A DNA stretch of 64,000 bases from CAWHQZ01 sp963831645 (lineage in GTDB: Bacteria > Pseudomonadota > Alphaproteobacteria > Rhizobiales > Aestuariivirgaceae): the NCBI GenBank assembly GCA_963831645.1, contig CAWHQZ010000013.1, positions 124,001 to 188,000 of the forward strand. Reading direction: 5' to 3'. The notes beneath the pieces were generated by a model. That model had not been told where the DNA came from. It saw only the letters and a list, made by a program, of their open reading frames with translations, and ran no database searches. Below are positions 8,772 through 15,921 of this stretch, in pieces (position 1 is the first letter of the stretch; the number at the start of each line of letters is the position of its first letter). Made by a program: the position numbers and the translations under genes.

Positions 8772-10364
8772 TCAAAACTTCCTGCGGATCTCGGCGCGGA
8801 TGCCGGAGTTGTCTTCATCGGCGCCCTCGAGGATCTGATAGGTAGCATCGGCGCGGAACAGCCAGGCCCGGTCGATCGGGATCTGATAGCGAACACCGAA
8901 GCCGTACTGCGCGTCCTCGGCGCCGATGCCGTCATCTTCGAAGGGCTGCACCATGGCCATCTCGAAGACGAGCTGCTGATCCAGATCGAAGAGATACTGC
9001 AAGCCAATCGCGCCGCCCCAGGCGTTGGAGCCGGTGTCGTCGAGTTTCGGGTAGCCGGTCAGGGCGTCGGTCTCGAAGTTGATGCCGACGTTCTTCAGTA
9101 TGCCCGCGCCATTGCCATCGACCAGGGGTTGAGGGTTGCCGAAGCCGACGAAGAAGTTGGCGTAGGGGAGCAGCGTGCTCGGCAAGCCTGTGATCAGGCT
9201 GTTCTCCGATATGATCACAGCCCCGTCGCTCTCGCCTTCGGGGTCTTCCCCGAAGTTTGCGAACAAGCGGGTCGAGTTCGACAAGGTGTTGTAATAGCGC
9301 CGTGTGTAAGCGCCGGTCAGGAAGTGCGTCAGAAGGCCGTCCTGCTCGTCGCGGCCTTGGATCAGGCCGTAGCCCGCTTCGATATAACCGTCGAAGGCGT
9401 CGATGAAGGCGGTGACGCCATAAACATTGGCGACGTTGGCGTCCGCTCCGATGATGCCCGCGTTGTTGACATTGTCGAACGCGGCGAAGAAGGTGATGTC
9501 GAAGTTGGCAAGGCCCAGCGCCGCCGAGTTCTTCGCGGGGAGGGTCACCGCGCCGCCGAGGATCGCGTCGTTCGCCCAGATCCCGTTCTGCAGGAACAGC
9601 GGGAAGAGACCGACAGTGAAGGGCAGGTCGAAACTGGCTTCCTGACCGGAGAAACCGGAATAGAGGGAGCCGAAGTCGCCCTCGAAAAACAGCGTCTGCG
9701 GGTTGTAGTCGAACTCATTGTTGAACTGATCGGCGTCGTCGCCGCCGAACTCGTAGCGGGTGAATTTTACATTGTCGTCCTGAAACGGCGTGAAGAAGGC
9801 ATGTATTCGTTCAGTGCCGGTGATCTTGAAGTCGATGTCGATGTTCAGCCGGGTCGCGATCTGGGCAATATCTTTGCCGTTGTTGTTGTTGTAGGCGACC
9901 GCCGTCCGCCAGTCGCCGTAGATTGCGAGGCCCGGCAACAGCGGATTCAATTCACCCAGGAGGGCGCTGCTCTCGTCGTAAGCGCCGGACGTGTATTGCT
10001 GGCGACCTAGCTCAACCGGCGGGCGCGGCGGCTCGACCGCGCGTTTGGCGCCGTAGACGTCGACCTGCATCTGGGCATTGTAATCGGTTTCGTACTGAGG
10101 ATCGGACCGGAAAAGGTCTTCCTTGTCGTCCACGTTGCTGCCGGCGGGCCACACTTGGATCAACTTGCCTTCCTTTTGGGGCTCGAACGAGAGGAGAGGC
10201 GAGTAGGACATGAATCTCGAAGGCGACAAGCGGCTGAACTTCCAGTTGAGGCTGACTGCCTGGCTGCTGCTTTCGCCTGTTGCAGGTTCTGCCCTCGTCG
10301 CGGACATCACAAGGTAACCGGCTACCAGCGCGATAGCGGCGGTCGTTGTCCTGGCACAGTACAA
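8772..10364 (-). CDS. outer-membrane beta-barrel protein
   Basis: 530 residues with an N-terminal signal sequence (about 1-25), many alternating amphipathic strands, and a C-terminal phenylalanine after a final strand (AEIRRKF), the hallmark of BAM-inserted outer-membrane proteins. The likely start is TTG at 10364, preceded by GAGGG at 7 bases; no ATG fits as well. It lies 24 bases downstream of the pentaheme cytochrome and upstream of the CcmI-like gene. By position it could be the outer-membrane sleeve of a porin-cytochrome conduit, but a solute porin or transport channel is equally allowed by the sequence. Confidence 0.75.
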   Translation of the reverse strand: MYCARTTTAAIALVAGYLVMSATRAEPATGESSSQAVSLNWKFSRLSPSRFMSYSPLLSFEPQKEGKLIQVWPAGSNVDDKEDLFRSDPQYETDYNAQMQVDVYGAKRAVEPPRPPVELGRQQYTSGAYDESSALLGELNPLLPGLAIYGDWRTAVAYNNNNGKDIAQIATRLNIDIDFKITGTERIHAFFTPFQDDNVKFTRYEFGGDDADQFNNEFDYNPQTLFFEGDFGSLYSGFSGQEASFDLPFTVGLFPLFLQNGIWANDAILGGAVTLPAKNSAALGLANFDITFFAAFDNVNNAGIIGADANVANVYGVTAFIDAFDGYIEAGYGLIQGRDEQDGLLTHFLTGAYTRRYYNTLSNSTRLFANFGEDPEGESDGAVIISENSLITGLPSTLLPYANFFVGFGNPQPLVDGNGAGILKNVGINFETDALTGYPKLDDTGSNAWGGAIGLQYLFDLDQQLVFEMAMVQPFEDDGIGAEDAQYGFGVRYQIPIDRAWLFRADATYQILEGADEDNSGIRAEIRRKF

Positions 10365-10388
10365 TGCGAAACCCTCGGCTTTTCGGCG

Positions 10389-12359
10389 CTAGCCCTTCAC
10401 TTCGAGCTCCACCGCGAAGGCGTGGAAGTTCATGATCCGCTCGTTCATGCTCTGCTCCATTTCCTTGGTGGAACCGACGAAGCGCATGAAGTAGATCGGC
10501 TCGGCGCGACTCCGCATACGGAAGGCGAGGCGGTACTTGCCGGGCTTCGTGATCAGCTTACCCGGCACCTTGTACTTGGCCACCTTCTCACCCAGCGGCG
10601 GCAGCGAGTGGTTCTCCATGCGCACCAGCGGCGGATGGTTGAGAACGGTGGTCGGGACCCCTGGCGGACGCAGATGCGGCAGCGGATCGATGTCGAAGTT
10701 CACCGGCAGGTACATCTCGCGGTCCGTGCCCTTGATGTTGGTCGTCAGGAACTTGGTCTGGAAGTGCACCAGCTGTTGATCCGTCTTGATGCGGCCAGCC
10801 GCGACATCCAGACTGTGCAGATCGGCCATGTCGCCTTGTTTGTCGATGTAGCCCGACTCCCAGATGTTCTTGCCGCTGGGATCGATGAGGGCGACGTTCA
10901 CCCAGAGCTGCGGCTGCGCACCCAGTGAACCGGACGGCAGGTTGTGCCCCGAATTGGTGTTCTTGATCTTGTAGGAGAACGCCAGATCCTTGCCGACCTT
11001 TGGGTCACCCTCGATGTTGGGACCGTCGACGTGGCTGCTGTTTTCCAGGACCTGCTGCCTGATCTTGTCACGCTCGTCGAGCTTCGCGAGATTCTCGTCG
11101 ATGATCTGCCGGGCCTCTTCACGGTCGAGCGGATCTGCCCAGCGCTTGGGAAAGCTGACCTTGATCTTGCCGTCTGCGACCTTGTCCTCGTACTCGATGG
11201 TGCCCCAACCAGCGCGCCAGTCGAACTGCAGCCAATCCTTCATGCTGACGGCCTGGGCCTTCGTGTTGTGGGGGAAGACGCCGGGGTGGGCGATTGAATA
11301 GCCCGGGCCGATGAAGCGGTGATTGGCATGCTTGCGACCCGGGTTAATCTCCTTGCCGCCGACCACGGCGGAGGGCGCGGTCGCATAGCCCTTGGACTTT
11401 CCGGGGACCTTGCCCATGTGGCAGTCCTGGCAGGTGACGCCGGCTTTGCGTGCCGGGCTGTCGCGATACTGGTCCCAGACGATCTCCAGCTTGATTCCCA
11501 GGTTGACGGCAACCTGGTGGCAGCTGACGCAGAACTCCGACTTGGTGATCTGGTCGTTTGTGATCATGCCCTCGTGGATATCGTTGCCGCGCCCGTCAGT
11601 GCTGGTTTTGACGGAGTAGGTTTCCTTGTCGGCGAGGACGTCTTTGATCACGCTCTTTTCGCCGCTGCCGTAGACCGGCTCGTAGATCTTTCCCGGCTCG
11701 ACCCGGCGCTCGCCGTTGACCTTGCCGTACTGCTCCTTGACCCGGTGGCAGGTGATGCAGCTCACGCCCTCGCGCGAGATCTGGCTGCGCGCCCAGAGCG
11801 GCGTCTGGCGAGCCTCGCCGAGCTGGGTGCCGACCTGCTGGTGGCAGCGCACGCAGAAGGTGCCGACCGTACCTTGGGTCAGATCCTGGAACTTCTGCTC
11901 GAACTTGTGGAACATGGGCGAGATCGACGCATAAGCATGCTGCGACGAAGACCACTCTTCGTAAATCTGATTATGGCACTCGCCGCATTTCGCAGCGGTG
12001 GGATAGAGGGAGAGGGTCTCCTCGTCGACCGCGGCAACGGGAGCTTTATTGCCTTCCGAGGCTTTTGCTGCTGCGCCGAGCACAGACTTCTTTCCATTGC
12101 CGTTCGTGGTACTGTTTTTTCCGGTTGCTCTTTCAGCTTTGGCTCGTCTCTCCTCATGCTTCTTGATGAGAGTCGCACCGGGTACTGCGACCGCTCCTTT
12201 GTCCTCGGCGAGTCTTAACCCGGGCCGTGCTTGTATGGTTTGGGTCCCCGCAGCCTCGCTGGACGCGGAGACCGCATTCTGGCTACGGAATGCTGCGCTT
12301 ATCAGCAAAGCGCTCGCGAAAGCGCAGGAAAGCATCGAAATGCCGGATAGTCGTTTCAT
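10389..12359 (-). CDS. pentaheme c-type cytochrome
   Basis: 656 residues with a signal peptide (1 to about 30) and five CXXCH heme sites between residues about 125 and 310: CGECH, CVRCH, CITCH, CVSCH and CQDCH. The first is followed by a spaced W-x-x-S-x-H pattern (EEWSSSQHAYAS) as in the cytochrome c554/multiheme family. The C-terminal 300 residues are heme-free and look like a beta-sandwich domain (VNVALIDPSGKNIWESGY). A poly-G Shine-Dalgarno precedes ATG 12359. It heads the leftward arm of the divergent redox cluster. The substrate is unknown; electron carrier or extracellular electron transfer component is inferred from neighbours. Confidence 0.85.
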   Translation of the reverse strand: MKRLSGISMLSCAFASALLISAAFRSQNAVSASSEAAGTQTIQARPGLRLAEDKGAVAVPGATLIKKHEERRAKAERATGKNSTTNGNGKKSVLGAAAKASEGNKAPVAAVDEETLSLYPTAAKCGECHNQIYEEWSSSQHAYASISPMFHKFEQKFQDLTQGTVGTFCVRCHQQVGTQLGEARQTPLWARSQISREGVSCITCHRVKEQYGKVNGERRVEPGKIYEPVYGSGEKSVIKDVLADKETYSVKTSTDGRGNDIHEGMITNDQITKSEFCVSCHQVAVNLGIKLEIVWDQYRDSPARKAGVTCQDCHMGKVPGKSKGYATAPSAVVGGKEINPGRKHANHRFIGPGYSIAHPGVFPHNTKAQAVSMKDWLQFDWRAGWGTIEYEDKVADGKIKVSFPKRWADPLDREEARQIIDENLAKLDERDKIRQQVLENSSHVDGPNIEGDPKVGKDLAFSYKIKNTNSGHNLPSGSLGAQPQLWVNVALIDPSGKNIWESGYIDKQGDMADLHSLDVAAGRIKTDQQLVHFQTKFLTTNIKGTDREMYLPVNFDIDPLPHLRPPGVPTTVLNHPPLVRMENHSLPPLGEKVAKYKVPGKLITKPGKYRLAFRMRSRAEPIYFMRFVGSTKEMEQSMNERIMNFHAFAVELEVKG

Positions 12360-12778
12360 CGGCCCCCCGAATAGACTTCAGAGTGGGCCCCCCAATTTGC
12401 ATCGCTCGCGAAAACGGCGTTCGACCGCTTTTCGAGATTGATGACAGAATTGCGACCCCTCACGCGATTCCGTAAACGATATTGATGCGAAAAAGGGCCA
12501 TCGTATGTCCGCGTCTTAGCAAAACTATGACTATGAACGAGCCAAATGTTCGCCAAGCTCGCAGGCATCGCCTGGCCAATCGGATGGAAAAGTGACCGGA
12601 ATAGAAAGTCAGAAATGAACAGATGGCGCCCTAGGATTTTTGCGGGGCGAAGAAATTTCTCTGCTTTTTTCTCGCACCACTCTCTCGCCAGATTGTCTCA
12701 CTCTTTTCGCCTGATTGTCGTCGCAAAACAGACCATGTTTGGGACCGATCCTTGCGAAAGCCTTCCAGGAATCAGACA
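12360..12778. other. divergent regulatory region of the redox cluster
   Basis: About 420 bases between the starts of the pentaheme cytochrome (leftward) and the flavin reductase (rightward). It is distinctly richer in A/T than the flanking genes and must contain both promoters. Apart from the direct repeat listed separately, no gene or IS remnant is evident. Confidence 0.6.
12686..12719 (+). promoter_or_regulatory. candidate operator: two direct repeats CGCCWGATTGTC
   Basis: CGCCAGATTGTC at 12686-12697 and CGCCTGATTGTC at 12708-12719 match at 11 of 12 positions and are offset by exactly 22 bases, two helical turns. Such tandem same-face sites are typical for OmpR/NarL-type response regulators. 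The site lies about 60-90 bases upstream of the reductase ATG at 12779. No third copy was seen at the same spacing. The regulator is not encoded nearby. Confidence 0.45.
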
Positions 12779-13918
12779 ATGGCAAGAAAACACCGGATAA
12801 CCATCGATGGCCATAGCTTTCTGGCCCTCCGCGGCCAGTTGCTGCTGGACGCTGCTCTGAGCAACGGCATCGAGCTGCCCCATGACTGCCGCGCCGGCCA
12901 CTGCGGCACCTGCTGCGTGCGGCTGGTATCCGGCGAAGTGCGGGGCGGCGAAGGCTCCGAGCCGGGCATCGTTCATGCCTGTCAGTGCCGGATCGTCGGC
13001 GATGCGGATATCGAGACGGCGCCACGGTCGGAAGTTCGCACCGTCGAAGGCGTGTTGAGCTCATTGCTCCCCCTGTCGCCCGAGGTGATGGAAGTCGGCA
13101 TCAGGACGGACCGCGCGCTGCCCTATCATGCGGGACAATATGCGCAGGTGCGCTTCAGCGGCTATCCAAGCCGTCCCTTCAGCATCACCCATCCCTTGCA
13201 CGGCAATCCGAACAGCCGCTCGGTCTACAGCCGCTCGGTCTGGTTCCATGTCCGACGCATGAAGGATGGGCGTGTCACCTCATCGCTCGGAAAGCGCATC
13301 AAGCCGGGCCATCGGGTGAAGCTGACCGGGCCCTATGGCTCGGCGCATTTCCGGCCCAATCTGGACAGCCCTCTGATTCTCGTCGCCACCAACACCGGCT
13401 TTGCGCCGATCTGGTCGATCGCCGTCGCTGCGCTGCGCGAGCACCCGGAGCGCAGTATGATGATCATCGCTGGCGGCCGCACCATCGAGTCGCTCTATAT
13501 GGGCCCGGCTCTCGTGCGGCTGGCCAACTTTCCCAATGTCCTTGTCGTGCCTGTATGCAGCACGCCGCAGACCTTGACCGATGCGGTGCAGCTCGGCCGG
13601 CCGACCGACTATCTGCCGCCCCTGCTGCCGACCGATGTGCTCTACGCCTGCGGCGCGCCGGGGATGGTCGATTCGATCAAATCGATCGCGGCGCGCATCG
13701 GCGCGGTCTGCTATGCGGATCCGTTCCTGCCGACCACCGACGACACGGTCGAGGAAAGCGTTCTGAACCGCGCGATGGGGTGGCTCGCTGCGCTCACCAG
13801 ACGGCAGGTTGACCAGCTCGCTCGCGATCGCCCCCGCAACCGGCGGGAACAGCCGATGCAGCGCGATAGGATGGCTGAAGCAAGGGTGAGAAGTCACTAT
13901 CGTTCGCGGAGCGCATAG
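12779..13918 (+). CDS. 2Fe-2S ferredoxin-FAD/NAD(P) reductase
   Basis: About 379 residues. Plant-type ferredoxin domain first (residues about 1-85; cluster cysteines in HDCRAGHCGTCC with the fourth in VHACQC), then an FAD-binding domain (RPFSIT) and an NAD(P) domain (NTGFAPIWSIA, CGAPGM). This is the layout of oxygenase reductases and CDP-6-deoxyglucoseen reductases. No signal peptide, so it should act in the cytosol, taking electrons from NAD(P)H. Start ATG 12779 has an AGGA Shine-Dalgarno. As first gene of the rightward arm it could feed electrons to the membrane and periplasmic cytochromes downstream, which is an inference; its 40-residue basic C-terminal tail is unusual. Confidence 0.85.
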   Translation: MARKHRITIDGHSFLALRGQLLLDAALSNGIELPHDCRAGHCGTCCVRLVSGEVRGGEGSEPGIVHACQCRIVGDADIETAPRSEVRTVEGVLSSLLPLSPEVMEVGIRTDRALPYHAGQYAQVRFSGYPSRPFSITHPLHGNPNSRSVYSRSVWFHVRRMKDGRVTSSLGKRIKPGHRVKLTGPYGSAHFRPNLDSPLILVATNTGFAPIWSIAVAALREHPERSMMIIAGGRTIESLYMGPALVRLANFPNVLVVPVCSTPQTLTDAVQLGRPTDYLPPLLPTDVLYACGAPGMVDSIKSIAARIGAVCYADPFLPTTDDTVEESVLNRAMGWLAALTRRQVDQLARDRPRNRREQPMQRDRMAEARVRSHYRSRSA

Positions 13919-13992
13919 CTTTCGGCCGATCGGGTTCGGGCTCAGTGCCCCTCTCCGGTCTTTCGTGCTTTGTTTCTACGGGTGGCTGATGA

Positions 13993-14955
13993 TCTTCGCA
14001 GCACGGGGCAGCTGCGTCCGATCCGGCCAAGACCGTCGGTCCGAATGCCTGTGCCGAATGTCACAAGCAGGAGGCTGAGGCCTGGAAGGGCACGCATCAT
14101 TTCAAGACCTTCCGTGAAATGCCGCGCAAAACCGAGGCGAACGAAATCGCGGAAAAAATGGGGGTGCGGCGCATCAAGTCGGAGAGCTTGTGCCTGAATT
14201 GCCATTTCACGGTGCAGCAGAAGAACAACAAGGAGGAGCCCGTCTCGGGTATCTCCTGCGAATCCTGCCACAGCGCCGGGCAGGATTGGATCAAGGTCCA
14301 CAGCGGGTTCAGCGGCAAGACCGAGAAGACCGAGACCAAGGCCGAGGAGGAGGCGCGCTGGAAGCTCGCCGAATCCAAGGGGATGATCAGGCCGCGCTCG
14401 CTCTACCAGCTGGCGAAGAACTGCTACAGCTGCCATGTCGTGCCGCAAGAGGATCTTGTCAATAAGGGTGGCCACAAGGCCGGCAGCTCCTTCGAGCTGG
14501 TTTCCTGGTCGCAGGGCGAGGTGCGGCACAATACCTGGCACTCCAAGGGCAAGGAAAACGTGCCGGCCAGCGCGGCGCGCAAGCGAATGCTTTATCTCGT
14601 CGGCCTCGGCGTCGAACTCGAGACCGGGATCCGCGCCGTCAGCCATGCGACGGTGAGAAAGCTTTACGCCTTCGAAATGGCTAAGCGTGTCGACCGGACG
14701 CGCAAACAGCTCGCCGCCGCGGCGAAAGCGGCGCCGAACGTGCCGGAAATCGCGAAGATGGTCGAGTTTGCCTATTCGGCAGGGCTGAAGCTGAACAATG
14801 AACGCTCTCTGACGGTTGCTGCCGACGGCGTCTCCAAGCTGCTCGCGAGCATCACCGAGAAGTATGACGGCAGCACCATGGCCGGACTCGACAGCCTGGT
14901 TCCCGGATCGGACAAGTTCAAGGGCACGGCGAGAAAAGCCGGCGCGGTCAATTGA
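13993..14955 (+). CDS. tetraheme c-type cytochrome (5' end frameshifted)
   Basis: Four CXXCH sites in one frame: CAECH (codons at 14050), CLNCH, CESCH and CYSCH, followed by a helical heme-free C-terminus. The frame is closed upstream by stops at 13987-13992 with no start codon before the first heme site, so the signal peptide must lie in another frame: a hydrophobic reading FVLCFYGWLMIFAA ends in the +2 frame just upstream. A single indel near 13990-14000 would restore a normal secreted protein. Family resemblance is to cytochrome c554-like carriers. Part of the rightward arm, 37 bases before the membrane protein gene. Confidence 0.75.
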   Translation, partial: SSQHGAAASDPAKTVGPNACAECHKQEAEAWKGTHHFKTFREMPRKTEANEIAEKMGVRRIKSESLCLNCHFTVQQKNNKEEPVSGISCESCHSAGQDWIKVHSGFSGKTEKTETKAEEEARWKLAESKGMIRPRSLYQLAKNCYSCHVVPQEDLVNKGGHKAGSSFELVSWSQGEVRHNTWHSKGKENVPASAARKRMLYLVGLGVELETGIRAVSHATVRKLYAFEMAKRVDRTRKQLAAAAKAAPNVPEIAKMVEFAYSAGLKLNNERSLTVAADGVSKLLASITEKYDGSTMAGLDSLVPGSDKFKGTARKAGAVN

Positions 14956-14991
14956 ATGGATACCGGCCGGCTGGCAACGACAACAACCTGA

Positions 14992-15921
14992 ATGGGGCGT
15001 GATGGGGAAAGAACCACCGCGATGGGTGATTTTGGGGGACATCGTGACTCGATCGGCGGACGCGGTCCGGGCTCGGCGGGATATCTCATCAGCCAGGCAG
15101 TCCAGGGCCTTCTGATCGCGGCCATTTCCGGCGGCCTGTTCTGGCTCGTCTGGATCTACGCCAACGGGCTCCGCGACCCGCTCTATCTCGATGGCTGGGT
15201 GCTGACCGGCGGCATGGCCTTGCAGATCTCTTTCCACATCGCCATCAAAACGGCCGGCCTGTCGCCGAAATCAGCCACGCGCTGGCGGAAGATCCATATT
15301 TTTGTCGGCTATCTGCTGATCGCCGCCTTCCTCTCGCATTCGGATTTCTCTCTGCCGGACACCGGCTTCGAATGGGCGCTGTGGACGGGTTTTGTGCTGG
15401 TGACGCTGAGCGGCATTTTCGGCGCCTATCTCGCATGGTCGCTGCAGGCCAAGCGCCGGATCGACGAGGGCGTCAGCTATGATCGCATCCCGACGCTCCG
15501 CGCCGAGCTGGCGCGGGATGTCCACGCCGCCGTCGCCGAGACCGATCCGGCTGCCGCTGCGATCGCTTTACCGGGGCTGCCCTATGACGCCTGGATCAAG
15601 GACCTCTACACCACTCACCTGCGGGACTTTTTCCAGGGGCAGCACAATTTCACCGCCCATCTCATCGGCTCGCAGCGCCCGCTCAAGCGGCTGACCGACG
15701 ATATCGACAAACTGTCACTCTATGTCGACCAGCAGAGCAAGGAGAAGCTTGCCGCCATCAAGAACCTGGTGGTCGAGAAGGACCGGCTCGATTTCGCGCG
15801 TGTCTATCTCGGACTTACCAAGGGCTGGCTGTTCGTGCATGTGCCCGCCACCTATGCGCTGATCGTGCTGACGGTGCTGCACGTCCTCGTCGTCTATGCC
15901 TTTTCATCGGGTGTCTGGTGA
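14992..15921 (+). CDS. integral membrane protein, probable cytochrome b-like electron carrier
   Basis: 309 residues with four membrane helices at about 37-57, 66-86, 100-118 and 128-150, a soluble loop of about 110 residues, then a fifth helix at 282-305. Histidines sit inside or at the edge of helices (FHIAI, KIHIFVGY, FVHVPA, VLHVLVV), a pattern consistent with heme b ligation, though no named family is certain. It overlaps the following decaheme gene by four bases. Between a cytosolic reductase and periplasmic cytochromes it is the natural trans-membrane link. Start 14992 is uncertain; ATG 15022 in frame is an alternative. Confidence 0.65.
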   Translation: MGRDGERTTAMGDFGGHRDSIGGRGPGSAGYLISQAVQGLLIAAISGGLFWLVWIYANGLRDPLYLDGWVLTGGMALQISFHIAIKTAGLSPKSATRWRKIHIFVGYLLIAAFLSHSDFSLPDTGFEWALWTGFVLVTLSGIFGAYLAWSLQAKRRIDEGVSYDRIPTLRAELARDVHAAVAETDPAAAAIALPGLPYDAWIKDLYTTHLRDFFQGQHNFTAHLIGSQRPLKRLTDDIDKLSLYVDQQSKEKLAAIKNLVVEKDRLDFARVYLGLTKGWLFVHVPATYALIVLTVLHVLVVYAFSSGVW

